In this document: positions 1-8,215 of the stretch, one piece after another
Layout: each line of letters opens with the position of its first letter
How positions within the stretch are numbered: the first letter of the stretch is position 1
Source of the DNA: Proteiniclasticum aestuarii
Lineage (GTDB): Bacteria; Bacillota; Clostridia; Clostridiales; Clostridiaceae
Assembly: GCF_017368455.1 (NCBI RefSeq)
Contig: NZ_JAFNJU010000007.1
Location: forward strand, 62,001 to 126,000
Reading direction: 5' to 3'
Length of the DNA: 64,000 nucleotides
Notes under the pieces: generated by a model
The model's input: the letters and a program-made list of their open reading frames with translations, nothing else
The model's database searches: none
What the model was told of the DNA's origin: nothing
Program-made: the position numbers and the translations under genes

Positions 1-1
1 T

Positions 2-721
2 TTTATTTCTCCTCTTCAGATCAGAAAGATGTATGTGCCCATTCTGGAAAGGGTAGCCTCGTCCATGAACAGGAAAGCGAGAACCATCATCGTGAAAAAC
101 TATGAATCGTTAAGTGATGGAGTAGGAGAGGGCATGATCGATGTAGGCTGGTTCTCTCCATTTGCCTATGTCAACGCCCATGACGCCCATGATGTGGTAC
201 CTGTGGTGACCCCTAAGGTCAGCGGAAAAGCATCCTACAACGGATACATCATTGCAAGAAGAGACGGAGCAGTAAGAACCATGAATGATCTCAAAGGTAA
301 AACCTTCGGTTATGTGGACGAAAACAGTGCATCAGGTTATCTCTATGCAAGGGACAGCATACGGCAGCATAAGATGGACCCGGACAGGATTTTCAGTCAG
401 GTAAACTTCCTCGGTAACCATGATAATGTCATTGAAGCGGTGCTGGCAGGAGAAATCGATGCTGGGGCCACCTATAACGAGGCTATGGATACAGCGAGAA
501 TGAAAGGTCTTGACATCAGCCAGATTGACATCATCTCAAAAACGGAAGATATTCCCAAGGATGTGCTGGCTGCTAGAAAAGATCTGGACGTGGAAATCAT
601 CCGAAGGCTGAAGGATGCCTTTGTGGAGTTCGACAGTTATGAAGGTATTGAGACCAAGGTCCAGGGATTCATCGAGAGTCATGATCATCAGTATGATGTG
701 ATCCGAAGACTGAACAAATAG
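2..721 (+). CDS. PhnD-like phosphate/phosphonate ABC transporter solute-binding protein (5' end cut off)
   Basis: This is the C-terminal part of an extracytoplasmic binding protein of the PhnD family, which hands phosphate, phosphite or phosphonates to an ABC importer. The reading frame is open from base 2 through the window edge, so the true start and signal peptide lie outside. Family features visible are the early 'FISPL..R.MYVPILE' segment, 'DVGWFSPFAY' and the 'LKGKTFGYVDENSASGYLYAR' region, where the serines and tyrosine sit near the oxyanion in known PhnD proteins. 'GEIDAGATYNEAMD' is a second family signature. No transporter ATPase or permease follows; the gene ends in a hairpin and the chemotaxis operon starts next. 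The ligand cannot be read from the sequence, and a binding protein feeding a chemoreceptor remains possible. Confidence 0.8.
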   Translation, partial: FISPLQIRKMYVPILERVASSMNRKARTIIVKNYESLSDGVGEGMIDVGWFSPFAYVNAHDAHDVVPVVTPKVSGKASYNGYIIARRDGAVRTMNDLKGKTFGYVDENSASGYLYARDSIRQHKMDPDRIFSQVNFLGNHDNVIEAVLAGEIDAGATYNEAMDTARMKGLDISQIDIISKTEDIPKDVLAARKDLDVEIIRRLKDAFVEFDSYEGIETKVQGFIESHDHQYDVIRRLNK

Positions 722-790
722 CTGAGTATTGCTTGCTTCATTAAGAGATCGAATAGAATGGATATGGAAAATCGATCATCTGTTTGATTA

Positions 791-829
791 AGAAGCTCCA
801 GAGAATTCAAGGGATTCTCTGGAGCTTCT
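791..829 (+). terminator. Hairpin downstream of the PhnD-like gene
   Basis: A perfect 16-bp stem (791-806 with 814-829, 7-nt loop) lies 70 nt after the stop codon. The stem is GC-rich in its middle, but only a short T-poor tail (CTTCTATG) follows, so termination is likely but not certain. Confidence 0.5.
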
Positions 830-919
830 ATGCATTCATGCAGAAGAAGCAGAGCAGAAAGGATATGCATTGATGACACCTTCTGATTTATATACGGCAA
901 TTTTATTTCCCTGAAACAT

Positions 920-945
920 TAAATCATGGATAAAGTAGTCGATAT
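920..945 (+). promoter_or_regulatory. Sigma-28 (SigD)-type promoter of the chemotaxis operon
   Basis: TAAA (920-923), a 14-nt spacer and GTCGATAT (938-945) match the SigD/FliA pattern TAAA-N14-16-GCCGATAT with one mismatch. Exactly the same two boxes and spacing occur at 47822-47847 before a chemoreceptor gene. The start codon of cheW is 34 nt past the -10 box. Because the box covers an upstream in-frame ATG at 926, that ATG cannot be the start of cheW. Confidence 0.75.
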
Positions 946-979
946 AGAACATAACGAATATTTTATGGGAGTAATTAAG

Positions 980-1450
980 ATGAAACAGGTAATCATATTC
1001 AGCAACAGCAATCAGAATTTTGCCCTTGAACTTGATCGGATCGAGCGGATCATAGAATACAGCGGACCAAAGAAACTACCGGAGACAGCGGATTATATTC
1101 AAGGTGTCATCAAATACAACGAGAAAGTCCTGCCGGTCATCGACCTGAAGATGAGGCTCTACGGAGTCGAAGGGGAGAAGAAGGAAAGCAGCAAGATCAT
1201 TGTGGTTTTGTGGAAAAGTGCTCATCTGGGGCTTGTGGTAGATGATATTCTGGGCATCCGAACCATTGAGGACGAGGCCTTTGAAGAGTCAAGAATCGGA
1301 GAAGAAAGCATCTCCAGTGAATACATCAGAGGATTCATCAAGCTGGAGGAAGACATCATCATCCTCATGGATACGGACAAGCTGTTCAGTTTTGTCCAGG
1401 CGAAGGAAATACTGGAACTCGAAGAGTCACTAGAGGTCATGGAAGCGTAA
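980..1450 (+). CDS. cheW: Chemotaxis coupling protein CheW (first copy)
   Basis: CheW couples chemoreceptors to the kinase CheA in the cytoplasmic receptor array. The 156-residue protein has the usual CheW-domain pattern: 'ALELDRIERIIEY' near the N-terminus, 'IQGVIKYNEKVLPVIDL' in the middle and 'LGLVVDDILGIR' later. The start at 980 is chosen because GGGAG (967-971) sits 8 nt upstream and because the longer frame from 926 would begin inside the sigma-28 promoter. It is the first gene of the che operon, with cheD 23 nt downstream. A second cheW lies at 6805. This copy has the more divergent sequence, so it may serve a subset of receptors. Confidence 0.88.
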   Translation: MKQVIIFSNSNQNFALELDRIERIIEYSGPKKLPETADYIQGVIKYNEKVLPVIDLKMRLYGVEGEKKESSKIIVVLWKSAHLGLVVDDILGIRTIEDEAFEESRIGEESISSEYIRGFIKLEEDIIILMDTDKLFSFVQAKEILELEESLEVMEA

Positions 1451-1473
1451 TAAAGAAGTTTGGTGGTAAATAA

Positions 1474-1959
1474 ATGGGAGAACAGAGGAAAGTCGGTATA
1501 GCTGACTACAAGATCGGAAAAGAAGACGATACGCTGATTACGCTGGGACTGGGTTCCTGTGTGGGCATCGCTCTTTATGATAAGGTTAGGAGAATCGGCG
1601 GACTCAGCCATATCATGCTGCCGGACAGCACCGCATTCAACAGGGACATCAAGGAAGAGAAATTTGCAGACCTGGCGGTGGCGAAGATGGTGAGAGAGCT
1701 TTATGGAGGAACGCTGCAGACAAGAAATCTTGTAGCGAAAATCGCCGGTGGAGCAAGTATGTTCAAGTTTCCCGATAAGAAAATCACTTCCGACATCGGA
1801 AAAAGAAATGTGGAAGCGGTGGAAAAGGTCCTTTCTGAACTGGGCATTCCTATTATGGGAAGCCATACAGGTGGGGGCATGGGAAGAACCATGGTGGTTC
1901 ATCTCGCGGATTTTTCTGTGGAAATCAAGACCGCCAGCAAGACAATAATCGTATTATAA
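1474..1959 (+). CDS. cheD: Chemoreceptor glutamine deamidase CheD
   Basis: CheD hydrolyses selected glutamine side chains of chemoreceptors to glutamate and, in Bacillus-type systems, binds CheC to stimulate its phosphatase activity. At 161 residues it is normal in length. The catalytic triad of the family is visible: Cys29 in 'GLGSCVG', His46 in 'GLSHIMLP', and a threonine just before the Cys (Thr23). 'IAGGASMF' and the 'GGGMGRT' region near the C-terminus are also typical. It lies between cheW and cheB (13 nt to cheB). CheC is encoded in the same operon, as expected for a CheC-CheD adaptation pair. Confidence 0.95.
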   Translation: MGEQRKVGIADYKIGKEDDTLITLGLGSCVGIALYDKVRRIGGLSHIMLPDSTAFNRDIKEEKFADLAVAKMVRELYGGTLQTRNLVAKIAGGASMFKFPDKKITSDIGKRNVEAVEKVLSELGIPIMGSHTGGGMGRTMVVHLADFSVEIKTASKTIIVL

Positions 1960-1972
1960 CGGAGGAAGAAGG

Positions 1973-3022
1973 ATGCAAGTAAGACTGATGGTTGTAGATG
2001 ATTCCGCATTCATGCGGAAGATCATATCGGATGCTGCATCAGAGATTGAAGGGGTCACCGTGGTGGGGACCGCCAGAAATGGACAGGATGCCATCGATAG
2101 TATAGATAGATACAGACCTACAGTGATCACCATGGACATTGAAATGCCTAAGATGAACGGCATCGATGCCTTGAAGATCATCAAGAGAAATCATCCGGAC
2201 ATCCAGGTGATCATGCTTAGTTCCCATTCTGTAGAGGGAAGTGCGGTGACCATGGAGGCTCTGGAAGAAGGAGCCTTTGATTTCATTGAGAAATCATCGG
2301 ATAGAGGTGATATAGGTTTCATCACCAGTCAGCTGGAATCAAAGCTTCAGACAGTGAACCAGATCGACGGGAAAACAGAAAAGAAGGATAGAAACTTAGA
2401 AGTCAGAGCTGAGAAAAGCGAAGGGGCATTAAATGTCTTTGACTACCGAAAGACAAAGGCTGTAGTCATGGGAGCTTCGACAGGTGGACCCAAAGTGCTA
2501 TTTCAGATTGTAAGAGCCCTCCCAAAGGAGCTTGAGATTCCTGTTTTCATTGTTCAGCATATGCCCAAGGGGTTTACGAAATCCTTTGCGGACAGGCTGG
2601 ATAGTGAATGCCCCCTCAGAGTGGTTGAAGCGGAAGATGGTATGCTGATTGAAGGTAGAACAGTGTATGTGGCCCCTGGAGATTACCATATGACCATCCA
2701 TGGAGCGAGAATCACTTTGGACCAGAAACCTAAGCTCCATGGCGTAAGACCTGCGGTGGACTTCCTGTTTGAATCCGCTTCGGAAAAGTACGGGAAAGAT
2801 CTTCTAGCCGTTCTCTTCACGGGGATGGGCAAAGATGGAGCCGACGGTATGGAGAAAATCAAGACCCTTGGAGGCTACACCCTGGCACAGAGCAAAGACA
2901 CCTGTGTGGTTTACGGTATGCCGGGATATGCTGTTACCAAGGGCGTTGTGGATGAAGTGCTGAAACCGGAAGAAATTTCCGAAGAAATCCGAAAGATTGT
3001 GAAGGTGAAGAAATGGAGCTAG
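1973..3022 (+). CDS. cheB: Protein-glutamate methylesterase CheB (receiver plus esterase)
   Basis: CheB removes methyl groups from chemoreceptors when phosphorylated by CheA. Residues 1-120 form a receiver domain (Asp9-Asp10 acid pair, phospho-acceptor Asp55 in 'VITMDIEMPKMNG'). A charged linker of about 40 residues follows, then the methylesterase domain. The esterase triad is seen as Ser169 ('GASTGGP'), His196 ('VQHMPKGF') and Asp288 ('GMGKDGADG'). The 349-residue length is standard. The start follows GGAGG by a few bases. The 3' end overlaps cheR by 10 nt, suggesting translational coupling of the methyltransferase and esterase. Confidence 0.96.
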   Translation: MQVRLMVVDDSAFMRKIISDAASEIEGVTVVGTARNGQDAIDSIDRYRPTVITMDIEMPKMNGIDALKIIKRNHPDIQVIMLSSHSVEGSAVTMEALEEGAFDFIEKSSDRGDIGFITSQLESKLQTVNQIDGKTEKKDRNLEVRAEKSEGALNVFDYRKTKAVVMGASTGGPKVLFQIVRALPKELEIPVFIVQHMPKGFTKSFADRLDSECPLRVVEAEDGMLIEGRTVYVAPGDYHMTIHGARITLDQKPKLHGVRPAVDFLFESASEKYGKDLLAVLFTGMGKDGADGMEKIKTLGGYTLAQSKDTCVVYGMPGYAVTKGVVDEVLKPEEISEEIRKIVKVKKWS

Positions 3023-3783
3023 ATTTTGATTTTTTCAAACATTGGGTCAAAGAAAAACTGAAGATGGATTTGAGCGCTTATAAGGAGAAGCAGCTGCATA
3101 GAAGAATCACGACGGTGATGAATTCTTCCGGGTGCAGAGATCTCAGAGAATATGCAGCGCTCATAGAGAAAGACAGCCATGTGAGAAAGATCTTTCTCGA
3201 TTACATCACCATCAATGTGACGGAGTTCTATCGGAATAAGGAGATCTTTGATGAGTTCGAGGAAGTGATTCAGAAAGTTCTGGTGCCAAGGTTTCAGAAC
3301 CTAAAGGTCTGGAGCGCAGCCTGCTCCATTGGTGCAGAACCCTATTCCATCGCCATGATCATGGAGAAGAACAGAATCAGGAACGCTAGAATCTTAGCTA
3401 CGGATATCGATGACACCATACTCTTGAGAGCGAAAGAAGGAAAGTATAAGGAAAGTGAACTGAAAAATGTCGCACCTTCGGAACTGAGTCATTATTTTAA
3501 GCAGTCAGGCAATGAGTATCAGATTCTGGATACCATAAAATCGAGAGTGCAGTTCAAGAAACATGATCTGCTACTGGACCGTTATGAGAAGAACTTCCAT
3601 GCGGTGATCTGCAGAAATGTGACCATCTATTTCAAGAATGAAGCCAAAAATGAAGTATACAGAAAAATCAATGAATCACTGGAAAAGGGAGGCATCTTCT
3701 TCACAGGTGCCACGGAAGCTATCTACAATCCGGCCAGCTTCGGATTCAGAAAGCTTTCCACTTTTCTATATGAGAAAGTCTAA
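3013..3783 (+). CDS. cheR: Chemoreceptor methyltransferase CheR
   Basis: CheR uses S-adenosylmethionine to methylate glutamates on chemoreceptor cytoplasmic domains. The 256-residue protein has an N-terminal helical CheR_N domain (about 1-75) and a Rossmann methyltransferase domain. Visible motifs are 'ITINVTEFYRN', the SAM-binding 'VWSAACSIGAEPYSIAM', 'ARILATDIDD' and 'AVICRNVTIYF', all at the expected positions. No pentapeptide-tether domain is present. It starts inside the end of cheB and is followed after 14 nt by cheA. Confidence 0.96.
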   Translation: MELDFDFFKHWVKEKLKMDLSAYKEKQLHRRITTVMNSSGCRDLREYAALIEKDSHVRKIFLDYITINVTEFYRNKEIFDEFEEVIQKVLVPRFQNLKVWSAACSIGAEPYSIAMIMEKNRIRNARILATDIDDTILLRAKEGKYKESELKNVAPSELSHYFKQSGNEYQILDTIKSRVQFKKHDLLLDRYEKNFHAVICRNVTIYFKNEAKNEVYRKINESLEKGGIFFTGATEAIYNPASFGFRKLSTFLYEKV

Positions 3784-3797
3784 GGGGGATATTTTTC

Positions 3798-5825
3798 ATG
3801 GACGATACACAAAAATACAGGGATCTGTTTTTCGAGGAAACAGATGAGTACCTGCAGAGTCTCAATGACAATCTTCTGGTTCTGGAAAAGGATACAGAGA
3901 GTCCAGGCATCATAGATGAGATTTTCCGCTCAGCCCATACGCTGAAGGGCATGGCGGCCACCATGGGGTATACCACCATGACGGAGCTGACCCATAATAT
4001 GGAGAATGTGCTGGAGCAGTTCAGACAGGGGTCGCTGAAAGTCACAAGCGATGTGGTCAGTGTCATCTTCAAGTGTCTGGATAAGCTTTCAGAGATTGTG
4101 GAAGATTTGAGAGACGACCATTATCCAGACTATGACATCACAGATCTTTTGGAAGAGCTGAAAAATCTTTCGGGAAAGAAGGAAGATGGATCAAAGACAG
4201 ATGAAGAGACAGGAAAGACAGAATCGGAAACCTTTGATGCAGTAAGCGATATTGACGCTTCCATCATCAGGCAGGCCATGGATAAGGGATACAGAGCCTA
4301 CAGCATTATGGTGAAAGTGACAAAGAGCTGTATGCTCAAAGGAGCAAGAGCCTATCTGGTGGTGAACAAACTAGAACAGTCCGGTGAGATCCTGGAAACA
4401 AGTCCCGGGGTGGAAGACCTTGAAGAAGGGAACTATGAGGAGATCTTCAAGCTTCTTTATCTTTCCCAGAAGGGACCGGAAGCGGTGCGGGAAACCATTG
4501 AGAATGTAGCTGAAATCGAGGAAGTGGAAATGAAGGAAATCTCAGAGGAAGACCTTCAGCATGCCTATTTGATTTCCACGGAGAAAACGGAAGAAAAGAA
4601 TACAGAGACCAGAGTTTCCGGAGAGCAGAAAGAGAACAGCAAAAACAGAGCAGAAGAGAAACATGGCACAGCAGCCCATGCCAGCCAGTCCATCCGAGTG
4701 GATCTTTCCAGGCTGGATAACTTCATGAATCTCGTGTCGGAGCTGGTCATCTACAGAACAAGACTGGAGGAGCTCAGCACCCAGTATAAAGCCACAGAAA
4801 TCAATGAACCTCTGGAGCAGGTGGCAAGAATCACCTCTGATCTTCAGGATCTGGTCCTGAAAATCAGAATGCAGCCGGTGAATGTGGTATTCAACCGTTT
4901 CCCGAGAATGATCAGGGATCTGACCCAGGAACTGGGAAAAGACATGGATCTTGTCATCGAAGGAGAAGAAACGGAGCTGGACCGTACCGTGGTCTCCGAG
5001 CTTGGAGAACCACTGGTTCATCTCATCAGAAATGCGGCGGATCATGGCATTGAGTCCAGAGAAGAAAGAATCGCATCCGGTAAGAACCCGAAGGGGATCA
5101 TCGAGCTCATTGCTTATCAGGAAGGAAACAAGGTGGTCATCAAGGTCAGTGATGACGGGAAAGGAATAGATCCTGAAAAGATCAGAGAAAGTGCGGAGAG
5201 AAAAGGCATTCCTACAGAAGGATTGGACAAGAATGAACTGATTCAGCTGATCTTCAACCAGGGCTTCTCCACCAATACGGAAGTGACAAATATATCCGGA
5301 AGAGGAGTGGGAATGGATGTGGTCCGTTCAAAGATCACATCGCTCGGTGGAAACATCGAAGTGGACAGCGTTATCGGCAAAGGCACAAGCTTTGTCATCA
5401 AGCTGCCGTTGACCCTCTCCATCATCCAGGCGCTGATGGTTCATGTGAGCCAAGAAACCTTTGCTCTTCCACTGGGGCTCATCGAAAAAGTGGTGAAGGT
5501 CAATGAAGGGGATGTCAAAGACTCTCATAACGGAGAAGTCTATATCTACAGAGAAAAAGTGATCCCGGTGATTCGGATCAATGAAAAACTGTCTCTTCCA
5601 ATGGATACTTCCAATCAGCACATCATCATGGTGAACATAGGCGGAAAGCAGTATGGACTTCTGGTGGATGAGCTGATCGGTCAGCAGGAGATTGTCATCA
5701 AGAAGCTCTCAGGAAGTGTCGGTAAGATGAATGAGTATCTTGGTGCAGCCATTCTAGGAAACGGAGACATCACTTTGATTCTGGATGTGGGTAATCTCGT
5801 TTCTGGAAAGGGGGAGACGGCTTGA
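3798..5825 (+). CDS. cheA: Chemotaxis histidine kinase CheA
   Basis: CheA is the central kinase that phosphorylates CheY and CheB in response to receptor state. The 675 residues read as P1 phosphotransfer (His47 in 'RSAHTLKG'), a P2-like segment (about 150-265, 'YSIMVKVTKSCMLKGARAY'), a charged linker, P3 dimerisation ('RVDLSRLDNFMNLVSELVIYRTRLEEL'-type helix, 300-360), the P4 ATPase (N box 'HLIRNAADHGIE', G1 'VSDDGKGID', G2 'SGRGVGMDVV') and a C-terminal CheW-like P5. All kinase boxes appear intact. It overlaps cheC by 4 nt. Confidence 0.96.
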   Translation: MDDTQKYRDLFFEETDEYLQSLNDNLLVLEKDTESPGIIDEIFRSAHTLKGMAATMGYTTMTELTHNMENVLEQFRQGSLKVTSDVVSVIFKCLDKLSEIVEDLRDDHYPDYDITDLLEELKNLSGKKEDGSKTDEETGKTESETFDAVSDIDASIIRQAMDKGYRAYSIMVKVTKSCMLKGARAYLVVNKLEQSGEILETSPGVEDLEEGNYEEIFKLLYLSQKGPEAVRETIENVAEIEEVEMKEISEEDLQHAYLISTEKTEEKNTETRVSGEQKENSKNRAEEKHGTAAHASQSIRVDLSRLDNFMNLVSELVIYRTRLEELSTQYKATEINEPLEQVARITSDLQDLVLKIRMQPVNVVFNRFPRMIRDLTQELGKDMDLVIEGEETELDRTVVSELGEPLVHLIRNAADHGIESREERIASGKNPKGIIELIAYQEGNKVVIKVSDDGKGIDPEKIRESAERKGIPTEGLDKNELIQLIFNQGFSTNTEVTNISGRGVGMDVVRSKITSLGGNIEVDSVIGKGTSFVIKLPLTLSIIQALMVHVSQETFALPLGLIEKVVKVNEGDVKDSHNGEVYIYREKVIPVIRINEKLSLPMDTSNQHIIMVNIGGKQYGLLVDELIGQQEIVIKKLSGSVGKMNEYLGAAILGNGDITLILDVGNLVSGKGETA

Positions 5826-6421
5826 ATAAAGAGGAATTCTCTCCCATGCAACTGGATGTCTTAAAGGAACTGGCGAACATCGGAGGAGGAAACGCCGCCA
5901 CAGCCATTTCCCAGATGGTGGGGAAATTCATCAACATGAGCGTGCCCACCATCGAAATTCTGGAATATGATGAAATCTATGAGAAAATCATGGGGGAAGA
6001 GATTGAAGTGATCGCTGTATCCCTGAGAATGATGGGTGAAGCCCACGGGAATTTCCTCTTTGTATGCACCGAGGAGAATGCGAAGAAGCTTGTGAAAATG
6101 ATGCTTCCTCCAGACTTTGAGATGAATGAGGAGATGGAGTATTCTGCTGTGAGCGAGCTTGTAAATATCGTGGTCACCTCTTACCTAAATGCTTTGTCCA
6201 GACTGCTGGATATTTCTCTGTTCTCCTCTGTGCCTGCCATAACGGCAGATATGTTCGGCGCCATTTTAAGTTACGCCTACATAGAGAATGAACAGTATGA
6301 CGATCAGGTGATGATCATAAAGAATGAATTCATGTATGATGGAGCCAAGGTGGATTCCTCCTTGTACTTCATCCCTAGACCAGGGGTTCTAGAAAACCTC
6401 TTTCAGAAAATCGGAGTGTAA
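5822..6421 (+). CDS. cheC: CheY-P phosphatase CheC
   Basis: CheC dephosphorylates CheY-P and is activated by CheD. Two copies of the E-x-x-N phosphatase signature are visible: 'LKELANIGGGNAATA' (Glu16, Asn19) and 'SELVNIVVTSYLNAL' further on, so both active sites seem to be kept, as in Bacillus CheC. The length, 199 residues, is normal. The start is TTG at 5822, overlapping the cheA stop codon by 4 nt (TTGA), with GGGGGAGACGG upstream. CheY follows after 18 nt. Confidence 0.93.
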   Translation: MNKEEFSPMQLDVLKELANIGGGNAATAISQMVGKFINMSVPTIEILEYDEIYEKIMGEEIEVIAVSLRMMGEAHGNFLFVCTEENAKKLVKMMLPPDFEMNEEMEYSAVSELVNIVVTSYLNALSRLLDISLFSSVPAITADMFGAILSYAYIENEQYDDQVMIIKNEFMYDGAKVDSSLYFIPRPGVLENLFQKIGV

Positions 6422-6439
6422 ATTGAAGGGAGAATAACC

Positions 6440-6802
6440 ATGTCAAAGAGAATTATGATTGTAGATGATGCCATATTCATGAGGATGAAACTCAAGGATA
6501 TACTGGAGAAGAACGGATATGAAGTAGTGGCGGAAGCGCAGAACGGTGCCGATGCCATTGAAAAGTACAAGGCAGAAAGACCTGATATCGTGACGATGGA
6601 CATCACCATGCCGGAAATGGACGGAATTGAAGCACTCAAGGGCATCAAGAAGATCGATGCTTCTGCCAGGGTCATCATGTGCAGCGCCATGGGACAGCAG
6701 GCCATGGTCATGGAGGCTATTCAGTCGGGCGCACTGGATTTCATCGTAAAGCCTTTTGAAACCGACAGAGTCATCGACTCCATCGTGAAAGCCTGTAAGT
6801 AG
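6440..6802 (+). CDS. cheY: Chemotaxis response regulator CheY
   Basis: This is a single-domain receiver of 120 residues that carries the signal from CheA to the flagellar switch. The acid pair Asp9-Asp10, phospho-acceptor Asp54 in 'IVTMDITMPEMDG', the switch threonine/serine region 'VIMCSAMGQ' and the conserved lysine in 'DFIVKPF' are all present. It sits between cheC and a second cheW (2 nt gap) and shortly before its targets, fliM and fliY. Confidence 0.95.
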   Translation: MSKRIMIVDDAIFMRMKLKDILEKNGYEVVAEAQNGADAIEKYKAERPDIVTMDITMPEMDGIEALKGIKKIDASARVIMCSAMGQQAMVMEAIQSGALDFIVKPFETDRVIDSIVKACK

Positions 6803-6804
6803 CC

Positions 6805-7203
6805 ATGGAAAGACAGATCATCGTTTTTACTTTAGGTGAAAAATATTACGCAGTGAATTCCGATCAGGTGGAGGAAATCAGCAAGCTGATTCCATCCACG
6901 ATTGTGCCCAATGCGCCAAGGCACATAGAAGGATTGATCAATCTACGGGGAAATGTGATTTCACTTGTAAATCTGGCAAAGCTTTTGCGCCTAGGGGAAG
7001 ACCAGTGCTATAATAATATCGTTATACTTGACCGCCAGGACGAAAAACTTGGTATACTGGTTACTGAAGTGAAGGAAGTTCTGAAAATCGAGGAAAAGGA
7101 TATTGAAAAAGTGTCCGCAGAGACGAAAAGCGGTGTAGTGGGTATACTGCAGCTGGAACAGGATCTTGTAAACTACATCGATTTGGATCGCATTATTTCG
7201 TAA
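6805..7203 (+). CDS. cheW: Chemotaxis coupling protein CheW (second copy)
   Basis: A compact CheW of 132 residues, consisting of one CheW domain: 'FTLGEKYYAVNSDQVEEISKL' at the N-terminus, 'IEGLINLRGNVISLVNLAKLL' in the middle, and 'LGILVTEVKEVLKI' in the second half. It is closer to the canonical CheW pattern than the copy at 980 and is likely the main kinase-receptor coupler. It is placed 2 nt after cheY and 13 nt before fliM, so it is co-translated with the switch genes. Confidence 0.92.
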   Translation: MERQIIVFTLGEKYYAVNSDQVEEISKLIPSTIVPNAPRHIEGLINLRGNVISLVNLAKLLRLGEDQCYNNIVILDRQDEKLGILVTEVKEVLKIEEKDIEKVSAETKSGVVGILQLEQDLVNYIDLDRIIS

Positions 7204-7216
7204 ATGAGGGGATAAC

Positions 7217-8215
7217 TTGAAACAGGTACTATCACAACAGGAAATCGATTCGCTGCTTAATGCACTGAATACCGGAGAGATCAATCCGGAGGAGATTAAA
7301 GAGGAAGAGGAAAAGAATAAAGTCAGAGCCTATGATTTCAGAAGACCCATAAAGCTTTCCAAAGAGTATGTGAACACGCTCTATATGATCTTTGAAAGCT
7401 TTGCTAAAAGCGCCTCCAATGTTCTTTCCACCATGGTCAGGAACAATGTGAATATGACTCTTGGTGCAGTGGAACAGATCAGCTTTGATGAATTTGTTCA
7501 TTCTATTCCCAATCCGACCATCATGGGTGTATTCCACAGTGAACCACTGAGTGGAAATCAGATTATGGAAATCAATCCGCAGTTTGGCACCCAGGTTGTC
7601 GAGCTTCTGTGTGGTGGGGCCAAAGCCAAGGAAAAGAAAGGACCCAAGAAGGAGAAGTTCACAGACATCGAGCTGGGCATAGTAGATGATGTCATTCGAA
7701 ATCTGTTGAAGGTGTTCAAGAGCGCCTGGGGCGAAATCATGGAGCTGGAACCGATGCTTGATAATCTGGAGACCAATCCTCAGCTGGTCCAGTCCATGTC
7801 ACCTAATGAACCGGTAATACTCATCAGTTTCGTGGTGGAGATTTTCGAAACCAAAAGTTTCATCAATATATGCATTCCCTATGTGTCCTTCGAGAACATC
7901 ACGGACAAGCTCAGCATCAGAAGCTGGTTTGATATGGGGAAGACTTTTGAAGACAACAGATTCAGGGATCAGATCGCAGAGCGTCTGGTGACCACTGATG
8001 TGGAACTGAAGGTGGAGATGGGCAAGACCATTCTCACCGTGGATGATTTTCTGCATCTTGAGACAGGGGACATTGTTCAGCTGGATATGAAGACAGACCA
8101 TCCCATGAAGCTCTATGTGGAAGATAAGGTCCACTACCTGGTGCAGCCAGGTCTACACAAGGACAAGATGGCAGTACAGGTATTGCAATACGTGGAAGAG
8201 GATGTTGAGATATGA
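7217..8215 (+). CDS. fliM: Flagellar motor switch protein FliM
   Basis: FliM is the C-ring protein that binds CheY-P and passes the switch signal to FliG. The N-terminal CheY-binding motif 'LSQQEIDSLLNAL' is present at residues 4-16, followed by the middle CheC-like domain ('YDFRRPIKLSKEY' lead-in, 'GVFHSEPLSGNQIMEI') and a C-terminal SpoA/FliN-like domain ending near 'ETGDIVQLDMKTDHPMKLYV'. At 332 residues it has the usual length. The start is TTG at 7217 behind GAGGGGAT. It overlaps fliY by 4 nt. Confidence 0.96.
   Translation: MKQVLSQQEIDSLLNALNTGEINPEEIKEEEEKNKVRAYDFRRPIKLSKEYVNTLYMIFESFAKSASNVLSTMVRNNVNMTLGAVEQISFDEFVHSIPNPTIMGVFHSEPLSGNQIMEINPQFGTQVVELLCGGAKAKEKKGPKKEKFTDIELGIVDDVIRNLLKVFKSAWGEIMELEPMLDNLETNPQLVQSMSPNEPVILISFVVEIFETKSFINICIPYVSFENITDKLSIRSWFDMGKTFEDNRFRDQIAERLVTTDVELKVEMGKTILTVDDFLHLETGDIVQLDMKTDHPMKLYVEDKVHYLVQPGLHKDKMAVQVLQYVEEDVEI

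Noticed and set aside
688-900. Minus-strand 70-codon frame after the PhnD-like gene
   Set aside because: It largely consists of the terminator hairpin and has no domain or ribosome site.
926-979. Upstream ATG giving a longer first CheW
   Set aside because: It overlaps the -10 box of the sigma-28 promoter and has no ribosome site; ATG 980 has GGGAG at good spacing.
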